DNA of 64,000 nt, from NCBI GenBank assembly GCA_021307345.1, contig CP089930.1:4216001-4280000 (forward strand). Direction: 5' to 3'. This DNA comes from Escherichia coli. GTDB lineage: Bacteria; Pseudomonadota; Gammaproteobacteria; Enterobacterales; Enterobacteriaceae. This document shows positions 9,844-19,622 of this stretch, one piece after another. The translations under genes were made by a program, and so were the position numbers. The notes below the pieces were generated by a model that worked only from the letters and a program-made list of their open reading frames with translations, searched no databases and had not been told where the DNA came from. Numbering within the stretch: the stretch's first letter is position 1; each line of letters starts with the position of its first letter.

Positions 9844-12800
9844 ATGGCAGATAACCCAAATCCTTCATCGTCGCTGCCGGACGTTTTTTCACCGGCGACC
9901 CGCGACTGGTTTCTTCGCGCCTTTAAACAGCCGACCGCTGTTCAGTCACAAACCTGGCATGTGGCGGCACACGGTGAACATGCGCTGGTGATTGCACCGA
10001 CAGGTTCCGGAAAAACGCTGGCAGCTTTTCTCTACGCCCTCGATCAACTCTTCCGCGAAGGCGGAGAACATGCAAGCGAAGCGCATAAGCGTAAAACCTC
10101 GCGCATCCTCTATATTTCACCAATTAAAGCCTTAGGCACCGACGTTCAACGCAACTTACAGATCCCGTTACAGGGCATTGCGGATGAGCGGCGGCGGCGT
10201 GGCGAAACGGAAGTCAACATTCGTGTGGGTATCCGCACTGGCGATACTCCCGCACAAGAACGCAGCAAACTGACCCGTAATCCGCCGGATATTCTGATAA
10301 CCACGCCCGAATCACTCTACCTGATGCTAACCTCCCGCGCACGCGAAACGCTACGCGGCGTCGAAACGGTAATTATTGATGAAGTCCACGCGGTAGCGGG
10401 CAGTAAACGTGGTGCGCATCTGGCGTTAAGTCTGGAGCGACTCGATGCGCTGCTCCACACCTCAGCACAGCGAATTGGCCTTTCTGCCACTGTGCGCTCA
10501 GCCAGCGATGTGGCGGAATTTCTGGGTGGCGATCGCCCGGTCACGGTAGTCAACCCGCCCGCAATGCGCCATCCGCAAATCCGGATTGTCGTTCCTGTCG
10601 CCAATATGGATGATGTCTCATCGGTCGCCAGCGGCACCGGCGAAGACAGCCATGCCGGCCGGGAAGGCTCCATCTGGCCATATATTGAAACGGGTATCCT
10701 TGATGAAGTGTTGCGCCATCGCTCGACCATTGTTTTCACCAATTCTCGCGGACTGGCGGAAAAACTGACGGCACGACTAAATGAGCTTTACGCTGCACGA
10801 TTACAGCGTTCCCCGACTATCGCCGTTGATGCGGCAAATTTTGAGTCTACCTCCGGCGCAACCTCTAACCGCGTGCAAAGTAGCGACGTTTATATTGCCC
10901 GCTCACACCACGGCTCCGTCTCTAAAGAACAACGAGCAATCACCGAACAGGCGCTGAAATCGGGTGAATTACGCTGCGTGGTCGCAACCTCCAGTCTCGA
11001 ACTGGGGATTGATATGGGCGCGGTGGATCTGGTGATTCAGGTGGCAACGCCGCTTTCTGTTGCCAGTGGGTTACAACGCATTGGACGTGCCGGACACCAG
11101 GTAGGAGGTATCTCCAAAGGGCTGTTTTTCCCCCGAACCCGGCGTGACTTAGTCGATTCCGCAGTCATTGTAGAGTGTATGTTCACAGGCAGGCTGGAAA
11201 ACCTGACACCACCGCATAATCCACTCGACGTTCTGGCGCAGCAAACTGTTGCCGCTGCGGCGATGGACGCATTACAGGTGGACGAATGGTACGCCCGCGT
11301 GCGCCGTGCCGCACCGTGGAAAGATCTACCGAGGCGCGTTTTTGACACCACGCTGGATATGCTTTCCGGGCGCTATCCTTCTGGTGATTTTTCCGCTTTT
11401 CGCCCAAAACTTATCTGGGATCGGGAAAGTGGAATATTAACTGCGCGTCCAGGCGCCCAACTGCTGGCGGTGACCAGCGGTGGCACCATTCCGGATCGTG
11501 GCATGTACAGCGTGTTATTACCGGAAGGTGAAGAACAGGCCGGATCTCGTCGGGTAGGAGAACTGGATGAAGAGATGGTGTATGAATCGCGGGTGAATGA
11601 CATTATCACCCTCGGTGCTACCTCCTGGCGGATCCAGCAAATTACCCGCGATCAGGTGATTGTGACGCCTGCGCCCGGACGCTCCGCCAGACTTCCCTTC
11701 TGGCGCGGCGAAGGAAACGGACGTCCGTCTGAATTAGGCGAGATGATCGGCGATTTTCTTCATTTGCTGGCGGATGGCGCGTTCTTTTCCGGGAGTATTC
11801 CCCCGTGGCTGGCAGAAGAAAATACGCTCGCCAATATTAAGGGACTGATTGACGAGCAGCGCAAAGCAACGGGCATTGTTCCTGGCAGCCGTCATCTGGT
11901 TCTCGAACGGTGCCGTGATGAAATTGGCGACTGGCGTATTATTTTGCACTCTCCCTATGGGAGACGCGTGCATGAACCCTGGGCGCTGGCGATTGCAGGA
12001 CGAATACATGCACTATGGGGCGCTGACGCCTCAGTAGTTGCCAGTGATGACGGCATTGTTGCGCGCATTCCTGACACCGATGGTAAATTGCCTGACGCCG
12101 CCATTTTCTTGTTTGAACCAGAAAAATTGCTGCAAATTGTCCGCGAAGCGGTAGGCAGCTCGGCTCTTTTCGCCGCTCGTTTCCGTGAATGTGCCGCGCG
12201 GGCATTGCTGATGCCCGGCCGCACGCCGGGGCATCGCACGCCACTGTGGCAACAACGACTACGAGCCAGCCAGTTGCTGGAAATCGCCCAGGGTTATCCT
12301 GATTTTCCGATCATTCTCGAAACCCTACGTGAATGCCTGCAAGATGTTTATGATCTTCCCGCGCTGGAACGTTTGATGCGTCGCCTGAACGGTGGCGAAA
12401 TACAAATATCCGATGTAACGACTACTACGCCCTCGCCTTTCGCCGCCAGTTTATTGTTCGGCTATGTCGCGGAATTTATGTACCAGAGCGACGCCCCGCT
12501 GGCAGAGCGCCGGGCATCCGTACTGTCGCTGGACAGCGAGTTACTGCGCAATCTACTCGGTCAGGTCGATCCGGGTGAATTACTCGACCCGCAGGTCATA
12601 CGCCAGGTGGAAGAAGAGTTACAGCGGCTAGCGGCTGGCAGAGAAGCGAAAGGTGAAGAAGGTTTGTTTGACCTGCTACGCGAACTGGGGCCAATGACCG
12701 TTGAGGATCTGGTACAACGGCATACAGGCAGCAGTGAAGAGATTGAGACGTATGTGGAAAACCTTCTCGCGGCAAAACGAATCTTCCCGGCGATGATTGC

Positions 12801-14460
12801 AGGTCAGAAGCACCTTGCCTGCATGGATGACGCAGCCAGGCTACGAGACGCCCTCGGTGTACCATTGCCGCACTCACTACCCGAAATCTACCTGCACCGC
12901 GTAAATTACCCGCTTCGCGATCTCTTTCTGCGCTATCTCCGGACTCATGCTCTGGTCACGGCGGAACAACTTGCCCGTGATTTTGGCCTCGGTATTGCCA
13001 TTGTCGAAGAGCAACTTCAGCAACTGCGCGAACGGGGGCTGGTGATGAATCTGCAACAAGACGTCTGGGTGAGCGACGAAGTTTTCCGTCGTCTGCGCTT
13101 ACGCTCGCTGCAGGCTGCCAGAGAAGCGACGCGTCCAGTTCCGTCTACAGTCTATGCGCGATTGCTGCTGGAACGTCAGGGCGTGTTGCCCGCTACCGAT
13201 GGCAGCCCGGCGCTTTTTGCCGCAACATCTACAGGCGTTTATGAGGGGGTGGATGGTGTCATGCGGGTAATCGAACAACTTGCCGGTGTTGGTTTACCCG
13301 CCTCGCTCTGGGAAAGCCAGATCCTGCCAGCCCGCGTGCGCGACTATTCGCCAGAAATGCTCGATGAACTGCTGGCAACCGGCGCAGTTATCTGGTCGGG
13401 GCAAAAAAAACTGGGCGATGATGACGGTCTGGTGGCTCTGCATTTGCAGGAATACGCCGCAGAATCGTTAACACCAGTAGAAAATGATCACGCAAAACGT
13501 TCAGCGATTCAGCAAGCGATTATCGCGGTTCTGGCTGACGGCGGCGCCTGGTTTGCGCAACAAATCGCTCAACGGGTAGGCGAGAAAATCGGTCAACCGG
13601 TAGATGCTTCGCCCCTGCAAGAAGCGTTATGGGAGCTGGTCTGGCAAGGCGTCATTTCCTGCGATATTTGGGCACCGTTACGCGCCCTCACCCGCAGCAG
13701 TACCAGCGCGCGTCCCTCAACTCGCCGCAGTCACCGGACCCGGCGTGGACGTCCTGCCTATACGTCGTCCATCTCGCCACTGGTATCTTACAACACGCCG
13801 AAGCTGGCTGGACGCTGGTCGTTATTACAGGTGGAGCCACTTAACGATACTGAAAGGATGCTGGCGCTGGCGGAAAATATGCTCGACCGCTACGGCATCG
13901 TCAGTCGTCAGGCGGTGATAGCCGAGAATATCCCTGGCGGATTTCCGTCAATGCAAACGCTTTGTCGCAGCATGGAAGACTCCGGGCGAATTATGCGTGG
14001 TCGTTTTGTTGAAGGTCTTGGCGGCGCGCAATTTGCTGATCGCCTGACTATTGACCGATTGCGCGATCTGGCGACACAAGCCACGCAGACGCGGCACTAT
14101 ACGCCAGTGGCGCTCTCTGCCAACGATCCGGCTAATGTGTGGGGAACTCTCCTGCCCTGGCCTGCACATCCGGCAACGCTGGTTCCAACGCGTCGGGCGG
14201 GTGCGCTGGTGGTCGTTTCTGGCGGCAAATTGTTACTCTATCTGGCGCAAGGTGGCAAAAAAATGCTGGTCTGGCAGGAAAAAGAGGAATTACTCGCCCC
14301 AGAGGTTTTCCAGGCGCTGACTACCGCACTGCGTCGCGAACCACGGCTGCGCTTTACGCTGACAGAAGTGAATGATCAACCCGTCCGGCAAACGCCGATG
14401 TTTACGCTGCTGCGTGAAGCGGGATTTTCAAGTTCGCCACAAGGGCTGGATTGGGGATAG
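9844..14460 (+). CDS. lhr: Large ATP-dependent helicase Lhr
   Basis: A 1538-residue superfamily-2 DNA helicase. The Lhr core (about 1-870) has the Q motif (FKQPTAVQSQTW), Walker A (APTGSGKTLAA), DEVH, an SAT motif (GLSATVRSA) and motif VI (QRIGRAGHQ). The C-terminal region is winged-helix rich and is reported to act on uracil-containing DNA; the reported catalytic Asp1536 is present (GLDWG). A basic Ser/Thr/Arg-rich linker lies around residues 1280-1310 (DNA 13680-13765). The frame is intact. Confidence 0.96.
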   Translation: MADNPNPSSSLPDVFSPATRDWFLRAFKQPTAVQSQTWHVAAHGEHALVIAPTGSGKTLAAFLYALDQLFREGGEHASEAHKRKTSRILYISPIKALGTDVQRNLQIPLQGIADERRRRGETEVNIRVGIRTGDTPAQERSKLTRNPPDILITTPESLYLMLTSRARETLRGVETVIIDEVHAVAGSKRGAHLALSLERLDALLHTSAQRIGLSATVRSASDVAEFLGGDRPVTVVNPPAMRHPQIRIVVPVANMDDVSSVASGTGEDSHAGREGSIWPYIETGILDEVLRHRSTIVFTNSRGLAEKLTARLNELYAARLQRSPTIAVDAANFESTSGATSNRVQSSDVYIARSHHGSVSKEQRAITEQALKSGELRCVVATSSLELGIDMGAVDLVIQVATPLSVASGLQRIGRAGHQVGGISKGLFFPRTRRDLVDSAVIVECMFTGRLENLTPPHNPLDVLAQQTVAAAAMDALQVDEWYARVRRAAPWKDLPRRVFDTTLDMLSGRYPSGDFSAFRPKLIWDRESGILTARPGAQLLAVTSGGTIPDRGMYSVLLPEGEEQAGSRRVGELDEEMVYESRVNDIITLGATSWRIQQITRDQVIVTPAPGRSARLPFWRGEGNGRPSELGEMIGDFLHLLADGAFFSGSIPPWLAEENTLANIKGLIDEQRKATGIVPGSRHLVLERCRDEIGDWRIILHSPYGRRVHEPWALAIAGRIHALWGADASVVASDDGIVARIPDTDGKLPDAAIFLFEPEKLLQIVREAVGSSALFAARFRECAARALLMPGRTPGHRTPLWQQRLRASQLLEIAQGYPDFPIILETLRECLQDVYDLPALERLMRRLNGGEIQISDVTTTTPSPFAASLLFGYVAEFMYQSDAPLAERRASVLSLDSELLRNLLGQVDPGELLDPQVIRQVEEELQRLAAGREAKGEEGLFDLLRELGPMTVEDLVQRHTGSSEEIETYVENLLAAKRIFPAMIAGQKHLACMDDAARLRDALGVPLPHSLPEIYLHRVNYPLRDLFLRYLRTHALVTAEQLARDFGLGIAIVEEQLQQLRERGLVMNLQQDVWVSDEVFRRLRLRSLQAAREATRPVPSTVYARLLLERQGVLPATDGSPALFAATSTGVYEGVDGVMRVIEQLAGVGLPASLWESQILPARVRDYSPEMLDELLATGAVIWSGQKKLGDDDGLVALHLQEYAAESLTPVENDHAKRSAIQQAIIAVLADGGAWFAQQIAQRVGEKIGQPVDASPLQEALWELVWQGVISCDIWAPLRALTRSSTSARPSTRRSHRTRRGRPAYTSSISPLVSYNTPKLAGRWSLLQVEPLNDTERMLALAENMLDRYGIVSRQAVIAENIPGGFPSMQTLCRSMEDSGRIMRGRFVEGLGGAQFADRLTIDRLRDLATQATQTRHYTPVALSANDPANVWGTLLPWPAHPATLVPTRRAGALVVVSGGKLLLYLAQGGKKMLVWQEKEELLAPEVFQALTTALRREPRLRFTLTEVNDQPVRQTPMFTLLREAGFSSSPQGLDWG

Positions 14461-14467
14461 ATAAAGC

Positions 14468-14497
14468 ACTGACGGATGCTTGTTTGCATCCGTCAGT
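14468..14497. terminator. Hairpin between lhr and grxD
   Basis: Perfect 12-bp arms (ACTGACGGATGC at 14468-14479, complement at 14486-14497) between convergent lhr and grxD. T-runs are weak on both sides. Confidence 0.65.
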
Positions 14498-14510
14498 ATT
14501 GCAGGACGGA

Positions 14511-14858
14511 TTACTCCGCGTCCGGCTCTTCAGACTTGTATTTAGCGGCAGTTTCTTTGATCAGCTGTTGCAGTTCGCCGCGCTGATACATTTCGATCAC
14601 GATATCACAGCCGCCTACCAGTTCGCCGTCAACCCACAGTTGTGGGAAAGTCGGCCAGTTAGCGTATTTCGGCAGTTCCGCACGAATGTCCGGATTTTGC
14701 AGGATATCAACATAGGCAAAACGTTCGCCACATGCGGCAAGCGCCTGGACTGCCTGGGCAGAGAAACCGCAGCTCGGCAGTTTCGGTGAACCTTTCATGT
14801 ACAGCAGGATCGGGTTTTCAGCAATCTGGCGTTGGATTTTTTCGATAGTGGTGCTCAT
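14511..14858 (-). CDS. grxD: Monothiol glutaredoxin 4 (CGFS type)
   Basis: A 115-residue cytosolic monothiol glutaredoxin that binds and transfers [2Fe-2S] clusters with BolA-type partners. The active site C30GFS is present (PSCGFSAQ), with the glutathione-binding parts (WPTFPQLWVDGELVGGCD) intact. Reads opposite to lhr and mepH. The acidic tail ends EEPDAE. Confidence 0.96.
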   Translation of the reverse strand: MSTTIEKIQRQIAENPILLYMKGSPKLPSCGFSAQAVQALAACGERFAYVDILQNPDIRAELPKYANWPTFPQLWVDGELVGGCDIVIEMYQRGELQQLIKETAAKYKSEEPDAE

Positions 14859-15192
14859 TGTCTTGCTTCCTCAAACTTCTTTACGGCAGTAATCTGACAT
14901 TGTAGCGGGTCAGTGCGGCAACGGAAAATAACATTTTCATCACGCTTTTGCTATTTTATCCCTTTGCTCTATATGTTGCATTTCAAATATTCTTTTCTTC
15001 TCTGGCACGCAGCAACGTGGTGTTTTTATAACCATTTTTAGCTTTGCCTGCTGCATTTTTTTGCGCTCGCCGACGAAACGTATTTTTTAACAATAAAAGC
15101 TATTAACTTTCTCTTCTTCTATGCATTAGAATCATCAAGTTTTGTAAATCAGACGCAGGCATGATAGACCTGCCTTAACAGAGGGACGCTCA
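14859..15192. other. grxD-mepH divergent intergenic region
   Basis: 334 AT-rich bases between divergent genes, expected to hold both promoters. A weak inverted repeat, GCAGG (15155-15159) with CCTGC (15169-15173), lies in the mepH leader. I see no convincing ORF, repeat element or named operator. Confidence 0.6.
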
Positions 15193-16020
15193 GTGGCGCG
15201 GATAAACCGTATTTCGATCACGCTCTGTGCTTTACTTTTTACCACCCTGCCTTTAACGCCTATGGCACATGCTTCAAAGCAAGCCAGGGAGAGTTCTGCT
15301 ACCACTCACATCACCAAAAAAGCAGATAAAAAGAAAAGCACGGCAACCACCAAAAAGACCAATAAAGCCAGCCAGAAAACAGCGAAAAAAGCCGCCAGTA
15401 AAAGTACTACTAAAAATAAAACTGCTTCTTCCGTTAAAAAATCCTCCATTACAGCTTCTAAAAACGCCAAAACTCGCAGCAAACAAGCCGTCAATAAAAC
15501 GGCGTCAGTCAGCTTTACGGAAAAATGCACCAAACGTAAAGGCTATAAGTCACGTTGTGTGAAAGTCAAGAATGCCACACAGGGAACCATCGCCGACGCG
15601 CATAAAGCAAAAGTACAGAAAGCCACAAAAGTGGCTATGAATAAGCTGATGCAGCAAATTGGCAAACCATATCGCTGGGGCGGCAGCTCACCGCGTACCG
15701 GTTTTGATTGCAGCGGACTGGTTTATTACGCGTATAAAGATCTGGTGAAGATCCGTATTCCACGCACGGCTAACGAAATGTATCACCTGCGTGACGCCGC
15801 GCCGATCGATCGCAGCGAACTGAAAAACGGCGACCTTGTCTTCTTCCGCACTCAGGGGCGCGGAACCGCCGATCACGTTGGCGTGTATGTCGGCAACGGC
15901 AAATTTATTCAGTCACCACGCAGTGGTCAGGAAATTAAAATCACTTCGTTAAGTGAAGATTACTGGCAACGCCACTATGTTGGCGCTCGTCGGGTGATGA
16001 CCCCAAAAACACTTCGCTAA
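15193..16020 (+). CDS. mepH: Peptidoglycan DD-endopeptidase MepH (NlpC/P60)
   Basis: Cuts D-Ala-mDAP crosslinks to allow wall expansion. GTG start at 15193 after GAGGGA. The signal peptide ends near AHA (about residue 27). A Lys/Ala/Ser/Thr-rich linker (about 28-110) precedes the NlpC/P60 domain, with catalytic Cys in FDCSGL and His in DHVGVYVG. The protein has 275 residues; I recall 271 in K-12, with a few extra residues here in the linker (NKASQKTAKK region), consistent with length drift in a repetitive tract. Confidence 0.94.
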   Translation: MARINRISITLCALLFTTLPLTPMAHASKQARESSATTHITKKADKKKSTATTKKTNKASQKTAKKAASKSTTKNKTASSVKKSSITASKNAKTRSKQAVNKTASVSFTEKCTKRKGYKSRCVKVKNATQGTIADAHKAKVQKATKVAMNKLMQQIGKPYRWGGSSPRTGFDCSGLVYYAYKDLVKIRIPRTANEMYHLRDAAPIDRSELKNGDLVFFRTQGRGTADHVGVYVGNGKFIQSPRSGQEIKITSLSEDYWQRHYVGARRVMTPKTLR

Positions 16021-16024
16021 AACT

Positions 16025-16052
16025 TTACCCTGTTGTTACGGCAACAGGGTAA
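16025..16052 (+). terminator. Hairpin after mepH
   Basis: CCCTGTTG (16028-16035) pairs with CAACAGGG (16042-16049), extended by flanking TTA/TAA. It is followed by a T-rich but interrupted tract. Likely mepH terminator, upstream of the sodB promoter. Confidence 0.65.
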
Positions 16053-16061
16053 GTTCATCTT

Positions 16062-16120
16062 TTGTATCACCTTTTAATTTGCTACCCTATCCATACGCAC
16101 AATAAGGCTATTGTACGTAT
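16062..16120 (+). promoter_or_regulatory. sodB promoter and leader palindrome
   Basis: A TTGTAT -35 candidate (16062-16067) is 17 bases before a weak CCCTAT -10 (16085-16090). Directly after comes a 12-bp inverted repeat with one mismatch, ATACGCACAATA at 16093-16104 and its partner at 16109-16120, which would fold at the 5' end of the mRNA. The sodB leader is the known target of the RyhB sRNA, which pairs nearer the ribosome site. Confidence 0.6.
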
Positions 16121-16147
16121 GCCAATTAATAATAAAGGAGAGTAGCA

Positions 16148-16729
16148 ATGTCATTTGAATTACCTGCACTACCATATGCTAAAGATGCTCTGGCACCGCA
16201 CATTTCTGCGGAAACTATCGAGTATCACTACGGCAAACATCATCAGACTTATGTCACTAACCTGAACAACCTGATCAAAGGTACTGCGTTTGAAGGTAAA
16301 TCACTGGAAGAGATTATTCGCAGCTCTGAAGGTGGTGTATTCAATAACGCCGCTCAGGTCTGGAACCACACTTTCTACTGGAACTGCCTGGCGCCAAACG
16401 CGGGTGGCGAACCGACGGGTGAACTGGCTGAAGCTATCGCCGCTTCTTTTGGCAGCTTTGCCGATTTCAAAGCTCAGTTTACTGATGCTGCGATCAAAAA
16501 CTTTGGTTCTGGCTGGACCTGGCTGGTGAAAAACAGCGATGGCAAACTGGCTATCGTTTCCACTTCTAACGCAGGTACTCCGCTGACCACCGATGCGACT
16601 CCACTGCTGACCGTTGATGTCTGGGAACACGCTTATTACATCGACTATCGCAATGCACGTCCGGGTTATCTGGAGCACTTCTGGGCGCTGGTAAACTGGG
16701 AATTTGTAGCGAAAAATCTCGCCGCATAA
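16148..16729 (+). CDS. sodB: Iron superoxide dismutase
   Basis: Cytosolic Fe-SOD of 193 residues. Iron ligands are His27 (EYHYGKHH), His74 (QVWNHTFYW), and Asp157/His161 in [11 protein letters not shown]. Length and sequence match the E. coli enzyme, and the residues around the metal favour Fe over Mn. Strong ribosome site AAAGGAGAG. Known regulation is Fur-dependent through RyhB; the leader here is compatible. Confidence 0.97.
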   Translation: MSFELPALPYAKDALAPHISAETIEYHYGKHHQTYVTNLNNLIKGTAFEGKSLEEIIRSSEGGVFNNAAQVWNHTFYWNCLAPNAGGEPTGELAEAIAASFGSFADFKAQFTDAAIKNFGSGWTWLVKNSDGKLAIVSTSNAGTPLTTDATPLLTVDVWEHAYYIDYRNARPGYLEHFWALVNWEFVAKNLAA

Positions 16730-16750
16730 TCACTGATGGCAAATGCAGCA

Positions 16751-16812
16751 TTGCCTGATGCGCTACGCTTATCAGGCCTACGCGGATGAGGCATTAACAC
16801 CACATCCGGCAA
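16751..16812. repeat. REP/BIME element after sodB
   Basis: TTGCCTGATGCGCTACGC...TATCAGGCCTACG (16751-16782) is a classical REP unit. It is followed in inverted orientation by CGGATGAGGCATTAACACC...CATCCGGCAA (16783-16812). Such pairs are extragenic, bind gyrase or IHF in some cases, and stabilise upstream mRNA. Confidence 0.85.
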
Positions 16813-16840
16813 GATAAATCGCACTTTGCCTGCAAACTGT

Positions 16841-16873
16841 AACGCAGAAGGTTATCCTTCTGCGTTTTTGTTT
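16841..16873. terminator. Terminator between sodB and ydhP
   Basis: AACGCAGAAGG (16841-16851), loop TTAT, perfect complement at 16856-16866, then TTTGTTTATT. Strong rho-independent terminator on the + strand, between convergent genes. Confidence 0.85.
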
Positions 16874-16874
16874 A

Positions 16875-18044
16875 TTAGCTGTTGGCAACGCAAACTGCTT
16901 CAGGTTGTTTTCTGGCTGACATAAATACCAGCAACAATGCCAGCCCCGCGACAATCGCCCCCATCACCGGCACAAAACTGTATCCCAGACCACCGGAAAT
17001 CACTGCACCACCGGCTGCGGCACCCAGCGCATTTCCAAGGTTAAAGGCACCAATATTTACTGATGAAGACAAACCCGGCGCTTCGCTGGCAACGCGCATC
17101 ACACGCATCTGCAACGGCGGTACGACAGCAAAGGTTGCAGCGCCCCACATCACCATGCTAATAGCCGCGCCAAACTCATTTCGCGCCAGGAACGGGATCG
17201 CGAGCATAATCACCATCAGCAGCAGCAAAAAGCCTTTCAACGTGCCGTTAACTGAACGATCTGCAAGTTTGCCGCCGAGAAAGTTACCGATAGAGAACCC
17301 GACGCCAATCAGCACCAGCATTGCCGTGACGAACACCGGCGTTGCGTGGGTAATACTTTGCAGTACCGGAGAAATATAGGTGTAGAGGGTGAACATTGCG
17401 CCAGCGCCCAGCACCGTCGTCAGCAATGCAGACAGCACCTGTGGACGCAACAGTACCGCCAGCTCTTTTTTCACGTCAGGCCGCGCCCCTGCGCCACCTT
17501 TAGGTAAAGAGAAGAACAGGCTCACCATTGAAATCACACCCAGCCCCGCCGTTGCCAGAAATGACATACGCCAGCCAATAGTTTCCCCAAGCCAGGTTGC
17601 CGCCGGAACGCCACCGATATTCGCGAGGGTTAAGCCCATAAACATAGTTGCAACTGCGCTGGCCTGTTTATGTTTTGGCACCACGCTTGCTGCCACGACA
17701 GACCCCAGGCAAAAAAACGCCCCGTGATTCAGGCTGGTTAAAATGCGTGAAAGCATCAGCGTCATATAATCCGGTGCGATGGCAGAAAGTACGTTACCGA
17801 GGGTGAAAATCGCCATCAGGAAAATCAGCGCACTGCGGCGGGCACGATGAGAAAGCAGAAGCGTCATCAATGGCGCGCCAACCATCACGCCAACCGCATA
17901 GGCGCTGATTAACATTCCGGCAGCGGGAATCGAGACATCCACACCACGCGCAATAACGGGCAACAAACCCATTGGCGAGAACTCCGTTGTCCCGATACCA
18001 AATGCGCCAATTGCCAGCGCCAGCAACGGATAGTTGATTTTCAT
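16875..18044 (-). CDS. ydhP: MFS transporter YdhP
   Basis: A 389-residue, 12-helix major facilitator of the DHA1 drug/sugar-antiporter type. The N-terminal half includes the family motif GTTEFSPMGLLPVIA in helix 1, and a basic loop (SHRARRSALI) stands where the MFS 2-3 loop motif is. It resembles the arabinose/chloramphenicol exporter group (AraJ, NepI). Substrate unknown. It is divergent from the ynhF-purR side. Confidence 0.92.
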   Translation of the reverse strand: MKINYPLLALAIGAFGIGTTEFSPMGLLPVIARGVDVSIPAAGMLISAYAVGVMVGAPLMTLLLSHRARRSALIFLMAIFTLGNVLSAIAPDYMTLMLSRILTSLNHGAFFCLGSVVAASVVPKHKQASAVATMFMGLTLANIGGVPAATWLGETIGWRMSFLATAGLGVISMVSLFFSLPKGGAGARPDVKKELAVLLRPQVLSALLTTVLGAGAMFTLYTYISPVLQSITHATPVFVTAMLVLIGVGFSIGNFLGGKLADRSVNGTLKGFLLLLMVIMLAIPFLARNEFGAAISMVMWGAATFAVVPPLQMRVMRVASEAPGLSSSVNIGAFNLGNALGAAAGGAVISGGLGYSFVPVMGAIVAGLALLLVFMSARKQPEAVCVANS

Positions 18045-18209
18045 GCCTAATCTCCACCTCTTCGCGTCATCACGCGATGTTCATCAAAGTGGCGAAAGCA
18101 TGACATCAATCACAAAAGAATGAAAATAACAAAAAGAGAAAACACTTTTGCCATTTTGCTAACAAAGAGGAAGGAGATGTGAGGGAGAACGCGCTCCCTC
18201 GAGGGGAAA

Positions 18210-18299
18210 TCAGTGTAGCGCGGCAGTCAAACCCACGGCCACGATCAAACCAAGAACGATAATGGTTGTTACCAGTGAAAATTTAAGGTCGGTGCTCAT
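18210..18299 (-). CDS. ynhF: Small membrane protein YnhF
   Basis: A 29-residue ORF reading MSTDLKFSLVTTII..., a short polar start followed by one hydrophobic helix (about residues 8-28). It ends at TGA (18210-18212) and starts at ATG (18297-18299) behind GGAGAA. It matches the stress-responsive small protein YnhF of K-12, which is an inner-membrane protein of unknown function. It lies in the 552-base ydhP-purR gap on the ydhP strand. Confidence 0.9.
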   Translation of the reverse strand: MSTDLKFSLVTTIIVLGLIVAVGLTAALH

Positions 18300-18535
18300 C
18301 AAGTTTTCTCCTTTTTATTACCCCACAAAAAGTGATATTACGCATTTTTACATACTGTGATGAAAAAATCTCCCGCCATTTATAATGATAAGTGTTTTTA
18401 CTACTTCCCCTTTTCATCAAGATCGGCCAAAATTCCACGCTTACACTATTTGCGTACTGGCCATTGACCCCTTCCTGACGCTCTGTGTCATTTTCCCGGC
18501 GTACCGCAACACTTTTGTTGTGCGTAAGGTGTGTA

Positions 18536-18553
18536 AAGGCAAACGTTTACCTT
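18536..18553. promoter_or_regulatory. PurR operator O1 of purR
   Basis: AAGGCAAACGTTTACCTT is a near-perfect palindrome with the PurR core GCAAACGTTT, 44 bases before the purR start. It matches the known autoregulatory operator. The upstream bases 18300-18535 hold the promoter region but no ORF I trust. Confidence 0.85.
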
Positions 18554-18596
18554 GCGATTTTGCAGGAGCTGAAGTTAGGGTCTGGAGTGAAATGGA

Positions 18597-19622
18597 ATGG
18601 CAACAATAAAAGATGTAGCGAAACGAGCAAACGTTTCCACTACAACTGTGTCACACGTAATCAACAAAACACGTTTCGTCGCTGAAGAAACGCGCAATGC
18701 TGTGTGGGCAGCGATCAAAGAATTACACTACTCCCCTAGCGCGGTGGCGCGTAGCCTGAAGGTTAACCACACCAAGTCTATCGGTTTGCTGGCGACCAGC
18801 AGCGAAGCGGCCTATTTCGCCGAGATCATTGAAGCGGTAGAAAAAAATTGCTTCCAGAAAGGCTACACGCTGATTCTGGGCAATGCGTGGAACAATCTTG
18901 AGAAACAGCGGGCTTATCTGTCGATGATGGCGCAAAAACGCGTCGATGGCCTGCTGGTGATGTGTTCGGAGTATCCGGAACCGTTGCTGGCGATGCTGGA
19001 AGAGTATCGCCATATCCCGATGGTGGTGATGGACTGGGGTGAAGCAAAAGCAGACTTTACCGATGCGGTTATCGATAACGCTTTTGAAGGCGGTTACATG
19101 GCCGGGCGCTATCTGATTGAACGCGGTCACCGCGAAATTGGCGTTATTCCTGGTCCTCTGGAGCGTAACACCGGTGCAGGTCGTTTGGCGGGCTTTATGA
19201 AAGCGATGGAAGAAGCCATGATCAAAGTGCCGGAAAACTGGATTGTGCAAGGTGACTTTGAGCCTGAATCAGGTTATCGCGCCATGCAGCAAATCCTGTC
19301 GCAACCACACAGACCTACCGCTGTCTTCTGTGGCGGCGATATTATGGCAATGGGCGCACTCTGTGCCGCTGATGAAATGGGGCTGCGCGTCCCGCAGGAT
19401 GTTTCGCTGATCGGTTATGATAACGTGCGCAACGCTCGCTACTTTACCCCGGCACTGACCACTATCCATCAGCCAAAAGATTCGCTGGGTGAAACGGCGT
19501 TCAATATGCTGTTGGATCGTATCGTCAACAAACGCGAAGAACCGCAGTCAATTGAAGTTCATCCACGATTGATTGAACGTCGCTCCGTGGCTGATGGCCC
19601 GTTCCGCGACTATCGTCGTTAA
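18597..19622 (+). CDS. purR: Purine repressor PurR (LacI family)
   Basis: With hypoxanthine or guanine as corepressor, binds PUR boxes to repress purine synthesis genes. It has 341 residues: the LacI headpiece with helix-turn-helix in [21 protein letters not shown], a hinge helix around 48-56 ([10 protein letters not shown]) and a periplasmic-binding-like core. A second operator lies inside codons 10-14. The TAA stop overlaps the stop of convergent punR (shared TTAA at 19619-19622). Confidence 0.97.
   Translation: MATIKDVAKRANVSTTTVSHVINKTRFVAEETRNAVWAAIKELHYSPSAVARSLKVNHTKSIGLLATSSEAAYFAEIIEAVEKNCFQKGYTLILGNAWNNLEKQRAYLSMMAQKRVDGLLVMCSEYPEPLLAMLEEYRHIPMVVMDWGEAKADFTDAVIDNAFEGGYMAGRYLIERGHREIGVIPGPLERNTGAGRLAGFMKAMEEAMIKVPENWIVQGDFEPESGYRAMQQILSQPHRPTAVFCGGDIMAMGALCAADEMGLRVPQDVSLIGYDNVRNARYFTPALTTIHQPKDSLGETAFNMLLDRIVNKREEPQSIEVHPRLIERRSVADGPFRDYRR
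18625..18638. promoter_or_regulatory. PurR operator O2 inside purR
   Basis: GAGCAAACGTTTCC carries the PurR core and lies within the 5' coding part of purR, where the second autoregulatory operator is known. It encodes the residues just before the recognition helix. Confidence 0.75.

Noticed and set aside
13675-13800. Suspected frameshift in lhr at the odd basic stretch
   Set aside because: The frame stays open on both sides, total length is the normal 1538 codons, and flanking residues resume the known sequence.
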